A stretch of 64,000 bases of DNA, from assembly GCF_900115555.1 (NCBI RefSeq), contig NZ_FOWX01000002.1, positions 124,001 to 188,000 on the forward strand, given 5' to 3'. Below the pieces are notes generated by a model, which saw nothing but the letters and a program-made list of their open reading frames with translations, ran no database searches and had not been told where the DNA came from. The translations under genes were made by a program, and so were the position numbers. This stretch comes from Pseudomonas borbori (GTDB lineage: Bacteria; Pseudomonadota; Gammaproteobacteria; Pseudomonadales; Pseudomonadaceae). Shown here in pieces: positions 46,889 through 56,676 of the stretch (position 1 is its first letter; each line of letters starts with the position of its first letter).

Positions 46889-49114
46889 TCATTTTTCTCG
46901 CCAAAACCGTGCGTGCTCGCGCCAGCCTTGCCCCCGGGCAAAGGCGCCCAGGCGAATGCGCACGGCGCCGTGCTCGACCGTGTCATAGAGCTGCGCGGAC
47001 AGCGCTTCATAGCGTGCGACCACAGCGGCATGCGGGTGACCGAAGGCGTTGTGGCGGCCACGGGAAATCAGCGCAGCGCGCGGCGCCACGGCATCCAGCA
47101 AGGCCTGCGAGGACGAGCTGCGGCTGCCATGGTGCGGCGCCAACAGCCAGTGCGCGCGAACGTCCAGACCACTGCCGAGCAGCGCGCGCTCGGCCGCGCT
47201 GTCGATATCGCCGGTCAGCAGCAGGCGCTCGCCAGCCGCCTCGATCAGCAACACGCAGGAGGCCTGATTGCCATCCGTCGCCGCCGCCCAGTGCCAGGTC
47301 GTGAAATGCACGCCATCCCACTGCCAGCTGCGCCCCGACTCGCAGCTCTCGGCCCCGAGCAGCCCGGGCAGTGCCGCGGCCTCGCCGCTGACCACCTGCC
47401 CGACTGCCATGTCCCGCCGAATCGCCAGCGCACCACCGGCGTGATCGTTGTCGGCATGGCTGATCAGCAGCATATCCAGCTGCGCCACCCCCAATCCGCG
47501 CAACGACGGCAGCACCACGCGCTCACCCATGTCGAAGTCACCGAAGCGCGGCCCGGCGTCATACAGCAGCGCGTGCTCGCGGGTGCGCAGCAAGACCGCC
47601 AGGCCCTGGCCAACGTCCAGCATCCACACCTCGGCCTGGCCATGGGCCGGCCGCTGCGCCTCGGTAAAGAACAGTGGCAGCAGCAGAATCCAGCCCAGGC
47701 TGCGCAATGGCACACTCGCCGGCAGGAGCAACAGCAGGGTACCGAGTGCCACCAGCAACCAGGCCCAAAGCGCTAATGTCTCGGGCAACCAGGCCGGTAG
47801 CCAGGCAGCCATCTGCGTCAGCAGCATGAACAACAGCTTGAGCAAGCCACCGGCCAGCCATAGCAGCGCCTCCCCCAGCCAGGGCAGTGGCAAAAGCAAG
47901 GTGCCCAACAATGCCAACGGCACCACCGCCAGACCGACCCAGGGCACGGCCAGCAGATTGGCCAGCGGGCCGCTGGCACTGACCGGCAAACCCAGCGCCA
48001 GCAACAGCGGCAGCAGACCTATGGCCATCGCCCACTGCGCTCGCCCCAGCGTCTGCCACCACGACCAGGCGCCCAGCCGGCCACCGAAAATAAAAATCAG
48101 CAACAGCACCGCGCCGAAGGACAGCCAGAAGCCCGGCTGCAGGCTGGCCAGGGGTTCCAGCAACAAGACCACGACCAGCGCCATCAGCAGCGGCAGGAAT
48201 ACCCCGAGATGGCGAAAGCGCCAACGCCACAACAGCACCAGACCGACCATCACGCAGGCGCGCCGCACCGGCACCTCGAAACCTGCCAGCAGGCCGTAGC
48301 CGAGCGCACCGGCGAAGGCCAGACCGCAGGCCCAGGGCAGCCACGGCCATTGCCGCGGCCACCAGCCCAGCCGGGCCAAGCCGGCAATCAAGCCATACAA
48401 CAGCCCGGCCAGCAGGCCGATATGCTGACCGGAAATCACCAGCAAGTGCACCGTGCCGGTGTCTTGCAGCACGCGCCAATCAGCCACCGACAGACCTGAG
48501 CCATCACCCAGCACCAGCGCCGCCAAGGCTCCCTCGCGACCATTGGCATCGACTGCGAGCAGGCGCTCGCGCAAACCATCGCGCCAACTGCCCGGCCCGC
48601 TGGCGGCGCTCAGCAACTGGCCGCTCTTGACCGTGCCGGTGGCGCCAATGCGTTGCGCCAGCAGCCAGGACTCGTAATCGAAAGACTGAGGATTGACCAG
48701 GCCATGTGGCCGTTTGAGACGCACCGCCAGGCGCCAGACCTCGCCGGCCCGTAGCGCGGGGCCACCATGCCAGGCCAGACGCAGCCGCGCTGGCAACTCG
48801 GCGCGCCGCGACTCGGCCTGCTGCAGCTGAAACCTGACCACACCATCGCGCCTATCGGGCAGGCCGACCACCCTCCCCTGCAGCCACAGAGTACGGCCAT
48901 CGAGCTGCGGCGCCAGCCTGTCGTCCAGCGCCGACTGCGCCGAGATGCCGGCCCAGCTGAGGCCAAACAGGAAAAATGCCAACGGATAACTGCGAAATGG
49001 CAGCAACATCAGCCCCAGTATCGGCAGCAGCCATAATAGCCAGACCGGCGGTAGAGCCGGCAAGAATCGCAGCAGAAGCAAACCCGCCACCAACGCTGAC
49101 ATCCCTGTGCGCAT
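46889..49114 (-). CDS. comEC: DNA internalisation protein ComEC/Rec2
   Basis: A 741-residue multi-pass membrane protein. An N-terminal DUF4131 region and the competence transmembrane domain (QDTGTVHLLVISGQHIGLLAG) precede a C-terminal metallo-beta-lactamase domain with LLISHADNDHAGG and LLAPHHGSRSS. It transports single-stranded DNA into the cytoplasm during natural transformation. The ATG at 49114 has AAGGAG upstream. It runs toward exbB, separated by 72 bp. Confidence 0.92.
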   Translation of the reverse strand: MRTGMSALVAGLLLLRFLPALPPVWLLWLLPILGLMLLPFRSYPLAFFLFGLSWAGISAQSALDDRLAPQLDGRTLWLQGRVVGLPDRRDGVVRFQLQQAESRRAELPARLRLAWHGGPALRAGEVWRLAVRLKRPHGLVNPQSFDYESWLLAQRIGATGTVKSGQLLSAASGPGSWRDGLRERLLAVDANGREGALAALVLGDGSGLSVADWRVLQDTGTVHLLVISGQHIGLLAGLLYGLIAGLARLGWWPRQWPWLPWACGLAFAGALGYGLLAGFEVPVRRACVMVGLVLLWRWRFRHLGVFLPLLMALVVVLLLEPLASLQPGFWLSFGAVLLLIFIFGGRLGAWSWWQTLGRAQWAMAIGLLPLLLALGLPVSASGPLANLLAVPWVGLAVVPLALLGTLLLPLPWLGEALLWLAGGLLKLLFMLLTQMAAWLPAWLPETLALWAWLLVALGTLLLLLPASVPLRSLGWILLLPLFFTEAQRPAHGQAEVWMLDVGQGLAVLLRTREHALLYDAGPRFGDFDMGERVVLPSLRGLGVAQLDMLLISHADNDHAGGALAIRRDMAVGQVVSGEAAALPGLLGAESCESGRSWQWDGVHFTTWHWAAATDGNQASCVLLIEAAGERLLLTGDIDSAAERALLGSGLDVRAHWLLAPHHGSRSSSSQALLDAVAPRAALISRGRHNAFGHPHAAVVARYEALSAQLYDTVEHGAVRIRLGAFARGQGWREHARFWREK

Positions 49115-49254
49115 AATCTCTCACTCCTTGAGATCCGCTTCCGTGGATCCAACCCAACTGCCGACCTTCACTTATTTGCTGTGACAAAGTGAGAAAGCGG
49201 CTCGTCTTGAATCGGTGCATAATATCGGCGCTTTTAGCCTGCCAGAGAGCCCCG

Positions 49255-49788
49255 ATGCCGCGTCGTTTTTTCAAGCGCTACATGCCTCACCCGGACCGCA
49301 TCAAGGCCAACAAGTCCCTGCGCTTTCTCGGCGCTCTGATTCACGACCCCAATCTCTGGCACCTCAACCGCCACTCGGTGGCGCGCGCCGTGGCCATCGG
49401 CCTGTTCTGGGCGATGATCCCCATGCCCATGCAAATGGTCGCCGCCGCACTGGTCGCCATTCCCGCACGCGCCAACCTGCCCATTTCCGTTGGACTGGTC
49501 TGGCTGACCAACCCGATCACCATGCCGCCGGTGTTCTATTGCAGCTATAAATTCGGCGCTTGGATGACCAACACCCCCACCCTGCGCATGCCCGACGAGA
49601 TCACCCTGAGCTGGGTCGGCCATATGCTGCAGACCCACTGGCAGCCTCTACTCCTCGGCTCCTTCGTGCTCGGTTTGCTCTTTGCTGTACTGGGCTACCT
49701 GGCCACCAACAGCTACTGGCACTGGTGGGTACGGCGCAGCTGGCGCAAACGCCAAGAACAACGCCGCAACAACAAGCCGGATAACTGA
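49255..49788 (+). CDS. DUF2062 membrane protein
   Basis: A 177-residue protein: basic N-terminus, DUF2062 core NRHSVARAVAIGLFWAMIPMPMQM, LVWLTNPITMPPVFY and two or three membrane segments, ending in a Lys/Arg-rich tail. Function unknown. It is transcribed alone, divergent from comEC and convergent with lolE; ATG 49255 fits the family start. Confidence 0.85.
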   Translation: MPRRFFKRYMPHPDRIKANKSLRFLGALIHDPNLWHLNRHSVARAVAIGLFWAMIPMPMQMVAAALVAIPARANLPISVGLVWLTNPITMPPVFYCSYKFGAWMTNTPTLRMPDEITLSWVGHMLQTHWQPLLLGSFVLGLLFAVLGYLATNSYWHWWVRRSWRKRQEQRRNNKPDN

Positions 49789-49792
49789 AACA

Positions 49793-49824
49793 AAAAAGCC
49801 GTTACTCGAATAACGACTTTTTGC
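49793..49824. terminator. Terminator between DUF2062 gene and lolE
   Basis: AAAAAAGCCGTTA-CTCGAA-TAACGACTTTTT: A/T-flanked stem with one C/A mismatch, usable from both convergent genes. Confidence 0.75.
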
Positions 49825-49838
49825 TTGCAGAGACTAGC

Positions 49839-51083
49839 TCATTCGTAGCGCAAGGCTTCCGCCGGCTGGATCCCGGCGGCCCGCCAGGATGGATAGAGGG
49901 TCGCGAGAAAACTCAGGGCGAAGGCCGCACCGCAGATCAGCAGCACATCGGCGAGCAGCAATTCGGACGGCAGATTGCTGATGAAGTAGACATCCGAGCT
50001 GAGTACCTGCTGACCGCTGAGACGTTCGATCCAGCCGACCAACTGGCTGACATTCAGCGCCGCGACTATGCCCAGCGCGGCGCCGATCAGCGTGCCGACC
50101 ACCCCGATCACCGTGCCCTGGACCATGAAGATGCCCATGATCTGGCCCGGGGTCGCGCCCAGGGTACGCAGGATGGCGATATCCCCCCCCTTGTCGGCCA
50201 CCACCATGATCAGGGTGGCAATGATATTGAACGCAGCCACCGCCACGATCAGCAGCAACAGCAAGCCGATCATGGTCTTTTCCATCTTCATGGCGCTGAA
50301 CAGGCTGCCCTGGGTCTGCGTCCAGTCGCTGGCTCGATAGCCCTCGCCCAACTCGCTGACGATGGCGGCCGACACCTGCGGCGCCTGATACAGATCTTGC
50401 AGCTTCAAACGCACACCAGGCACCTGGCCCGGCTGCAAGCGCTGGATCTGCGCGGCATCGGCGACATGCAGCAAGGCCAGCGAGCTGTCCAGCTCGGCAC
50501 CGACCTTGAACACCCCGACCACATTGACCGCCTGCATCCGCGGCGTGATGCCACCGGGTACCGAACTGGCCTCGGGCACGATCAGCGCCAGGCGATCGCC
50601 GACCTTCAACTGAAAGCGCCGGGCGGTGATTTCGCCGATCACCACGCCGAACTCGCCGGCCTGCAGATCGCTCAGACGCCCCTGGATCATGTGCTCGGCA
50701 ATGATCGACACCTGCGGCTCCAGCTCGGGATCGATGCCCTGCAACTGAATCGGCTGCATCGCGCCGCGGTAGGACAGCATGCCTTCCAGCTCGGCAAAGG
50801 GCACGGCGGCCAACACCTGCGGATTGCGCTTGGCGGCCGCGGCCACCGCCTGCCAATCATCCATCGGCTGGACCCCGGCGATCGCCGCATGCGGCACCAT
50901 GCCGAGGATCCGCGAGCTCATTTCCTTCTGAAACCCATTCATCACCGACAGCACCACGATCATCGCCAACACACCCAGGGCGAGACCGATCATCGAGGTC
51001 AGGGAAATAAAGGAAATGAAATGGTTGCGCCGCTTGGCCCGGGTGTAGCGGGTACCTATGTACAGGCTCAGAGGGCGGAACAT
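49839..51083 (-). CDS. lolE: Lipoprotein-releasing permease LolE
   Basis: A 414-residue permease: N-terminal membrane helix ([22 protein letters not shown]), a MacB-like periplasmic domain (about 45-260), then three helices of the FtsX domain ([21 protein letters not shown]). With LolC and LolD it extracts outer-membrane lipoproteins and hands them to LolA. It overlaps lolD by one base (TGATG). Its N-terminus is nearly identical to lolC, so the pair arose by duplication; assignment of C versus E follows gene order. Confidence 0.9.
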   Translation of the reverse strand: MFRPLSLYIGTRYTRAKRRNHFISFISLTSMIGLALGVLAMIVVLSVMNGFQKEMSSRILGMVPHAAIAGVQPMDDWQAVAAAAKRNPQVLAAVPFAELEGMLSYRGAMQPIQLQGIDPELEPQVSIIAEHMIQGRLSDLQAGEFGVVIGEITARRFQLKVGDRLALIVPEASSVPGGITPRMQAVNVVGVFKVGAELDSSLALLHVADAAQIQRLQPGQVPGVRLKLQDLYQAPQVSAAIVSELGEGYRASDWTQTQGSLFSAMKMEKTMIGLLLLLIVAVAAFNIIATLIMVVADKGGDIAILRTLGATPGQIMGIFMVQGTVIGVVGTLIGAALGIVAALNVSQLVGWIERLSGQQVLSSDVYFISNLPSELLLADVLLICGAAFALSFLATLYPSWRAAGIQPAEALRYE

Positions 51084-51781
51084 CAGGCGGCCACCAACTT
51101 GCCGTCTTCCAGGCGCAGGATGCGATCCATCTGCCGCGCCAGCTCCATGTCGTGGGTCACCACCAGGAAAGCGGTGCGCGATGCGCTACTCAACTCCCGC
51201 ATCAGCTCCTGAATGCCCTGGGCGGTGTGATGGTCGAGGTTGCCGGTGGGCTCGTCGAGCAGCACCAGCCCCGGCCGGTTGACCAGGGCCCGGGCAATAG
51301 CCACGCGCTGGCGCTCGCCACCGGACAGCTCCGCCGGCTTGTGCGTCAAGCGATGGCCGAGCCCGACCCGTTCGAGCAACGCGGTCGCCCGCTGACGCGC
51401 CTCGGCAATCGGCGTGCGCCCGATCAGCAGTGGCATGCAGACGTTTTCCAGGGCCGTGAACTCCGGCAGCAGGTGATGGAACTGATAGACGAAACCCAGC
51501 GAGCGGTTGCGCAGCAGACCACGCGCCTTCTCGCTCAGCGCCGACAGCTCCTCGCCCGCCAGCCAGACGCTACCGCTGCTGGGCGTATCCAGGCCGCCGA
51601 GCATGTTCAGCAAGGTGCTCTTGCCCGAGCCTGAACTGCCGACGATCGCCACCCGCTCGCCGGGATGTAGCTCCAGCTGCAAGCCGTCCAGCACCACCAC
51701 CGACTGCGGGCCTTCCTCGTAGCTTTTGCCGAGGTTGCGGCAACTCAACACAGCACGCTCTTGCATAACCTGATCACTCAT
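51083..51781 (-). CDS. lolD: Lipoprotein-releasing ABC ATPase LolD
   Basis: A 232-residue ATPase: Walker [13 protein letters not shown], signature [15 protein letters not shown], Walker [13 protein letters not shown] and the H-loop VVTHDMELA. It drives lipoprotein release. It overlaps lolC by 8 bp. Confidence 0.95.
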   Translation of the reverse strand: MSDQVMQERAVLSCRNLGKSYEEGPQSVVVLDGLQLELHPGERVAIVGSSGSGKSTLLNMLGGLDTPSSGSVWLAGEELSALSEKARGLLRNRSLGFVYQFHHLLPEFTALENVCMPLLIGRTPIAEARQRATALLERVGLGHRLTHKPAELSGGERQRVAIARALVNRPGLVLLDEPTGNLDHHTAQGIQELMRELSSASRTAFLVVTHDMELARQMDRILRLEDGKLVAA

Positions 51782-53024
51782 AACGCAGTGCCTCCGCGGG
51801 CTGGGTACGCGCCGCGCGCCAGGCCGGATAAAGGGTGGCGAGAAAACTCAGAACCAGCGCAGCGGCGCAGACCAGCAGTACATCCGCGAGCATCAGTTGC
51901 GATGGCAGGTAGTCGATGAAATAGACGTCGGCATCGAGAAAGCGCATGCCCAGTGCACGCTCCAGCGCAGCGATACCGGCACTGACATTGAGTGCCGCGA
52001 AGATCCCCAGCAACGCGCCGATAAGGGTGCCAACCACGCCGATCACCGTGCCCTGGACCATGAAGATCGCCATGATTTGCCCGGGCGTGGCGCCGAGGGT
52101 GCGCAGAATGGCGATGTCGCCCTTCTTGTCCGTCACCACCATGACCAGGGTGGAGATGATGTTGAACGCGGCGACCGCGACTATCAGCAGCAGCAGCAGG
52201 CCGATCATGGCCTTCTCCATGCGGATCGCCTGATACAGGTTGCCGTGGGTGCGGGTCCAGTCGCGGGCGTAATAGTCACGCTCGCCCAGGGTTTGCGCCA
52301 ACGTCCAGGCCGTACGCGGCGCCTGGAACAGATCGGCGACCTTCAGGCGGATGCCCTGCACCTGATCCGCCCGGCGGCGCTGCAAGCGCGCCAGATCCTG
52401 CACATGGGTCATCGCCACGTGGCCATCGATCTCTCCGGCGCCGACATGAAAGATGCCGACCACGGTGAAACGCTTGAGCCGCGGAAACATGCCCGCCGGC
52501 GTTACCGTGACTTCGGGTGCGACGAAGGTGATCTTGTCGCCCAGGCCCACGCCCAGCTTGGCGGCGGCCTTGTCGCCGATGACGATGCCGAAGGCACCGG
52601 CTTCGAGGTCTTGCAAGCGGCCCTGCCGAAAGAAATCGCCGATGATCGAAACCTTCGCCTCCTCGAGCGGATCGACGGCATTGATCAATACCTTCTGCAC
52701 CTTGCCCTCATTCGTGAGCAAGCCCTGCATCTGGCTGAATGGCGCAACGGCCAGCACCTGCGGGTTCTCCAGCGCGGTGTCGGCGAGGCTGCGCCAATCA
52801 TCGATGGCCGTCGCCGACTCGACGGTGGCATGCGGCACCATACCGAGCACGCGGGTGCGCATCTCATGGTCGAAGCCGTTCATCACCGACAGCACCACGA
52901 TCATCACGAGCACACCGAGTGCCAGCCCGATCATCGAAGTCAGGGAAATAAAGGAGACGAAGTGGTTGCGGCGTTTGGCACGGGTGTAACGCGTACCTAT
53001 ATAGACGAACAGGGGTCTGAACAT
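51774..53024 (-). CDS. lolC: Lipoprotein-releasing permease LolC
   Basis: A 416-residue paralogue of lol[21 protein letters not shown], one N-terminal helix, a periplasmic domain (about 45-265) and three C-terminal helices. ATG 53024 is the family start; upstream sequence belongs to the promoter shared with the divergent PilZ gene. First gene of lolCDE. Confidence 0.9.
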   Translation of the reverse strand: MFRPLFVYIGTRYTRAKRRNHFVSFISLTSMIGLALGVLVMIVVLSVMNGFDHEMRTRVLGMVPHATVESATAIDDWRSLADTALENPQVLAVAPFSQMQGLLTNEGKVQKVLINAVDPLEEAKVSIIGDFFRQGRLQDLEAGAFGIVIGDKAAAKLGVGLGDKITFVAPEVTVTPAGMFPRLKRFTVVGIFHVGAGEIDGHVAMTHVQDLARLQRRRADQVQGIRLKVADLFQAPRTAWTLAQTLGERDYYARDWTRTHGNLYQAIRMEKAMIGLLLLLIVAVAAFNIISTLVMVVTDKKGDIAILRTLGATPGQIMAIFMVQGTVIGVVGTLIGALLGIFAALNVSAGIAALERALGMRFLDADVYFIDYLPSQLMLADVLLVCAAALVLSFLATLYPAWRAARTQPAEALRYE

Positions 53025-53119
53025 GTCGGGGGCTGATTCGCGGGAAAGAGGAACGTCCTTGTGGCGGGGCCTGGCAAGCGGCCTTACACTCAGACCACTA
53101 CTGCTGCCATGGGTTCGCC

Positions 53120-53695
53120 ATGTCGATTCAAGATGAAGATGACCGCCGCGAATACTATCGTATCGACGATACGATCGCACTGGAATTCACCCCGCTGTCG
53201 GGCGCCGAGGCGCTGGCCAGCGACGAACTTCACGACAGCTCGCCGCTGTTCAACCTGCTCAGTGAATTGCACCTGCTGGACTTCGAGTCACAGCACCTGT
53301 TGCGCCATATCAGCGAGCGCGACCGCACCCTGGCCAACTACCTCAAGGTAATCAACAAGCGCATCGACCTGCTCGGCCAGGCCGTCGCCCAGAGTCTTTT
53401 GCGCGACATCGGCACACCGCGGCGGGTGTGCCTGTCCGAGGGTGGCGTGAGTTTCACCAGCAGCCAAAACCTCGCCATCGACAGCCATCTGGCGATCAAG
53501 ATAGTGCTGATGCCGCAGGCTCTGGGCCTGCTGTTGCGGGCCAAGGTGATTCACTGCCAGGCACTCGCCGAGCAGCAGTTCGAGATCGGCACCGAGTTCG
53601 AAGCCTTGACCGATGCACAGCGCCAGTTGCTGGCCCGGCATATCCTCCAGCGCCAAGCCCTGGAGCGCCGCCAGGCCCGTGAACAACCCAAGTGA
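53120..53695 (+). CDS. PilZ-domain protein with helical insertion (tetrameric-PilZ type)
   Basis: A 191-residue protein. The c-di-GMP arginine motif RREYYR is at residues 9-14, but about 85 mostly helical residues (FNLLSELHLLDFESQHLLRH...NKRIDLLGQAVAQ) precede the rest of the barrel. The usual D/NxSxxG motif reads CLSEGGVSF near 103. This layout resembles the tetrameric PilZ proteins of xanthomonads, in which long helices assemble the oligomer; c-di-GMP binding may be weak or absent. It is followed by a small secreted protein and a GDPD. Confidence 0.75.
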   Translation: MSIQDEDDRREYYRIDDTIALEFTPLSGAEALASDELHDSSPLFNLLSELHLLDFESQHLLRHISERDRTLANYLKVINKRIDLLGQAVAQSLLRDIGTPRRVCLSEGGVSFTSSQNLAIDSHLAIKIVLMPQALGLLLRAKVIHCQALAEQQFEIGTEFEALTDAQRQLLARHILQRQALERRQAREQPK

Positions 53696-53705
53696 CGAGA
53701 AGAGC

Positions 53706-54008
53706 ATGCCACGTCTGTTGCTGGCACTGATCCTGTGCCTGCCATTTTGCGCCAACGCCGAAACCCTGCGGATTCCCCTCGGCCAGCAAGGCGCCGCCGC
53801 CGCCCAACTGCCCCAGCGCGGCGAATCGCAGCGCGCGGTGCTGGAGCGCTTCGGCCTGGCCGATGAAGAACACCCTGCGGTCGGCAGCCCGCCGATTAGC
53901 CGCTGGGACTACCGCGAGTTCAGCGTGTACTTCGAATACGATCATGTGATCAACAGCGTGCGCCACCATCGGCCGCGCACCAGCGACCCTGCGAAGGAGC
54001 AACCGTGA
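53706..54008 (+). CDS. Small secreted protein of unknown function
   Basis: A 100-residue protein with a signal peptide ending LPFCANA and a mature domain of about 80 residues with ERFGLADEEHPAVGSPPISRWDY and EFSVYFEYDHVINSV. Similar pseudomonad proteins are annotated only as hypothetical or phosphodiesterase by association. It lies 10 bp after the PilZ gene and overlaps the GDPD start (GTGA). Confidence 0.7.
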   Translation: MPRLLLALILCLPFCANAETLRIPLGQQGAAAAQLPQRGESQRAVLERFGLADEEHPAVGSPPISRWDYREFSVYFEYDHVINSVRHHRPRTSDPAKEQP

Positions 54009-54727
54009 CCCTGATCTATGGCCACCGCGGCGCCAAAGGCGAAGCACCGGAAAACACCCTGGCCAGCTTCCAGCAGTGCCTGGAACATGGCGTGCGCCGT
54101 TGCGAACTGGACCTGCACCAGTCACGCGACGGCGAGCTGATGGTGATCCATGACCCGACCCTGAAACGCACCACCGGCCATCGCGGCAAGGTGGTCGAAC
54201 ACGACGCCGCTGAACTGGTGCGCTATGACGCGCGCAAAGGAGGACCCGGCTGGAAAACCCCCTGCCCGATTCCCCGCCTGGCCGAGCTGTTCGAGCAATG
54301 TCCCTTCGAGCACTGGCAACTGGAGGTCAAAAGCGCCTCCAAGGCCCGCGCCGCGCAGATGGCCGAGGCGATTGCCGAGCTGACCGCGCGCCATGGCCTG
54401 ACCGATAAAGTCACGGTCACCTCGAGCTCACGGGAAGTACTCAGTGCCCTCAAGCGCCTGACGCCGCAACTGGCCCGCGGCCTGGTGGCCGAATACGCCT
54501 GGCTCGACCCGCTGAAAGTGGCCCAGCACTATGGCTGCAGCCTGCTGGCCCTGAACTGGACCCTGTGCACCCCGGAACGCCTGCTGAAAGCGCAGAAAGC
54601 CGGCTTGCATGTCTCGGTCTGGACGGTCAACGAGCCGGCACTGATGCGCCGCCTCGCCGATTTCGGCGTGGACAGCCTGATTACCGACTTTCCCGGCCTG
54701 GCGGTGCAGACCCTGGGTGACGCATAG
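54005..54727 (+). CDS. Cytosolic glycerophosphodiester phosphodiesterase
   Basis: A 240-residue GDPD: catalytic YGHRGAKGEAPENT at the N-terminus, CELDLHQSRDGELMVIHDPTL and WTVNEPALMRRL, the usual TIM-barrel order. No signal peptide, so UgpQ-like. It releases glycerol-3-phosphate from deacylated phospholipids. Start is GTG at 54005, coupled to the preceding gene. Confidence 0.9.
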   Translation: MTLIYGHRGAKGEAPENTLASFQQCLEHGVRRCELDLHQSRDGELMVIHDPTLKRTTGHRGKVVEHDAAELVRYDARKGGPGWKTPCPIPRLAELFEQCPFEHWQLEVKSASKARAAQMAEAIAELTARHGLTDKVTVTSSSREVLSALKRLTPQLARGLVAEYAWLDPLKVAQHYGCSLLALNWTLCTPERLLKAQKAGLHVSVWTVNEPALMRRLADFGVDSLITDFPGLAVQTLGDA

Positions 54728-54795
54728 CTTGGGTCGGGACGCGCAGCGATGAAGCCCACCCTTGTACTCGGCTACCTCCGCCTACCAAGCAGGCA

Positions 54796-54830
54796 ATAAA
54801 AAACCGGCCACACAAGGCCGGTTTTTTATT
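54796..54830. terminator. Bidirectional terminator between GDPD and sthA
   Basis: AATAAAAAACCGGCC-ACACAA-GGCCGGTTTTTTATT, an extended perfect stem usable from both convergent genes. Confidence 0.93.
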
Positions 54831-54928
54831 GCTGCCTGGTCAGAAACTCTCCCGGTTCGGCCAGCGCCACGCCGGGGAGTCACTGAACGGATCTTCCCCG
54901 ACCGGCTCAGGCCACCGGTCGGAGCCGT

Positions 54929-56323
54929 TCAAAAAAGCCGGTTGAGACCGTCGAACGCCGCCACCCGATAGGCTTCGGCCATGGTCGGGTAGTTGAAGGT
55001 GGTGTTGACGAAGTACTTGATGCTGTTGGCTGCACCCTTCTGGTTCATGATCGCCTGGCCGATGTGCACGATCTCCGAGGCCTGGTAGCCAAAGCAGTGC
55101 ACGCCGAGCACTTCGAGCGTTTCGCGGTGAAACAGGATCTTCAGCATGCCCACCGGCTCGGCGGCGATCTGCGCTCGCGCCATGCTCTTGAAGAATGCCT
55201 TGCCCACCTCGTAGGGAATCTTGGCCTGGGTCAGCTCACGCTCGTTCTTGCCGATCGAGCTGATCTCCGGGATGGTGTAGATACCGGTCGGCACATCGTC
55301 GACGAAACGCCAGCTGTCATTCTCGACGATATTGCCCGCGGCCGAGCGACCCTGGTCGTAGGCAGCGCTGGCCAGGCTCGGCCAACCGATCACGTCGCCG
55401 GCGGCGAAGATATTCGACACTTCGGTGCGGTAATGCTGGTCGACCTCGATCTGCCCGCGGCTGTTGACCTTGATGCCGATGTTTTCCAGGCCCAACTGGT
55501 CGGTGTTGCCGGTACGACCGTTGCACCAGAGCAAGGCATCGGCCTTGATCTTCTTGCCCGACTTGAGATGCAGCACCACCCCGTTATCCACACCTTCGAT
55601 GCTCTCGTACTCTTCGTTGTGGCGGATCAGTACGTTGCTGTTGCGCAGGTGATAGCTGAGCGCATCGGAAATTTCCGAATCCAGGAAGCTGAGCAATTGA
55701 TCACGGTTGTCGATCAGGTCGACCAGCACACCGAGACCGCTGAAGATCGACGCATATTCGCAACCGATGACCCCGGCCCCATAGATGATCAGCCGGCGCG
55801 GCGTATGGCTGAGGGTGAGGATAGTGTCACTGTCATACACCCGCGGATGATGGAAGTCGACGTCCGCCGGACGATAAGGACGCGAGCCGGTGGCGATGAC
55901 GATCTGCTTGGCCACCAGTTTTTCCACCACGCCATTGGCGCAGACCACCTCGATGGTCTGCTCATCGGCGAAGCTGCCCGTGCCGAAGAACAGGTCGATG
56001 CGATTGCGCGCGTAGTAACCCGTGCGTGAGGTCACCTGCTTGGCGATCACCCGCTCGGCGCTTTTCAGCACATCGGGGAAGGAAAACCAGCGCGGCTCGC
56101 CGATCTGACGAAACATCGGGTTGGTGTTGAACTGCATGATCTGGCGCACCGAATGGCGCAACGCCTTGGACGGGATGGTGCCCAGGTGGGTGCAGTTGCC
56201 ACCGACCTCGCGACGGCTATCGACCACCGCCACCTTGCGCCCCGCCTTGGCGGCGTTCATTGCCGCACCCTCACCCGCCGGGCCCGAGCCCAACACCACT
56301 ACGTCGTAGTTGTAGACCGCCAT
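54929..56323 (-). CDS. sthA: Soluble pyridine nucleotide transhydrogenase
   Basis: A 464-residue flavoprotein of the disulfide-reductase fold: [18 protein letters not shown] site and [19 protein letters not shown] site. The redox-disulfide position reads [17 protein letters not shown], with only one cysteine, which is normal for Sth. It moves reducing equivalents between NADPH and NADH. Lies downstream of the nqr operon on the same strand. Confidence 0.94.
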   Translation of the reverse strand: MAVYNYDVVVLGSGPAGEGAAMNAAKAGRKVAVVDSRREVGGNCTHLGTIPSKALRHSVRQIMQFNTNPMFRQIGEPRWFSFPDVLKSAERVIAKQVTSRTGYYARNRIDLFFGTGSFADEQTIEVVCANGVVEKLVAKQIVIATGSRPYRPADVDFHHPRVYDSDTILTLSHTPRRLIIYGAGVIGCEYASIFSGLGVLVDLIDNRDQLLSFLDSEISDALSYHLRNSNVLIRHNEEYESIEGVDNGVVLHLKSGKKIKADALLWCNGRTGNTDQLGLENIGIKVNSRGQIEVDQHYRTEVSNIFAAGDVIGWPSLASAAYDQGRSAAGNIVENDSWRFVDDVPTGIYTIPEISSIGKNERELTQAKIPYEVGKAFFKSMARAQIAAEPVGMLKILFHRETLEVLGVHCFGYQASEIVHIGQAIMNQKGAANSIKYFVNTTFNYPTMAEAYRVAAFDGLNRLF

Positions 56324-56412
56324 GTTTACTCCTTCAGATCACACCGGAGCGCTTATGCCGCGCACTCGGCAGGGCCAGCACTGCATCAGGGCAGCCTGGC
56401 AATCGATACGTG

Positions 56413-56443
56413 ATTCGCCAGCCTGACATGCAGGCCGGCGAAT
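56413..56443 (-). terminator. Hairpin after nqrM, possible terminator
   Basis: ATTCGCC-AG-CCTG-ACATG-CAGG-CC-GGCGAAT forms a stem with one internal loop just after the nqrM stop. It has no T-run in the nqrM direction, so its role as terminator is uncertain; it may protect the mRNA end. Confidence 0.45.
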
Positions 56444-56448
56444 GGCGA

Positions 56449-56676
56449 TTAGCGCTTGGTCGCGTCGTAGGCCAGTGCGCTGGTGCCGGCCTGCGGCGCG
56501 CTGTTGACCTCTTCGCACTTCTCGCGGCTACCGCCGCAAATCGAGCACTCTTTCTCGATGCCCAGATTGGCAATACCGCCACAGGAACCGGCAATCGGTT
56601 TACGCCCCATGATCACGCCAACGGCCATCAATGCCACCACTAACAGCATGGTGAAAAATACGATCAACCAAGTCAT
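56449..56676 (-). CDS. nqrM: Na+-NQR maturation factor NqrM
   Basis: A 75-residue protein: one N-terminal membrane helix (WLIVFFTMLLVVALMAVGVIMG) and a cysteine motif SCGGIANLGIEKECSICGG. NqrM supplies iron to the cysteine site between NqrD and NqrE. It overlaps apbE by ATGA and is the last gene of the operon. Confidence 0.93.
   Translation of the reverse strand: MTWLIVFFTMLLVVALMAVGVIMGRKPIAGSCGGIANLGIEKECSICGGSREKCEEVNSAPQAGTSALAYDATKR

Noticed and set aside
54728..54775. Further REP unit after the GDPD gene
   Set aside because: TTGGGT...AGCCCA is only a short imperfect match without the GTAG head; it is too degenerate to call.
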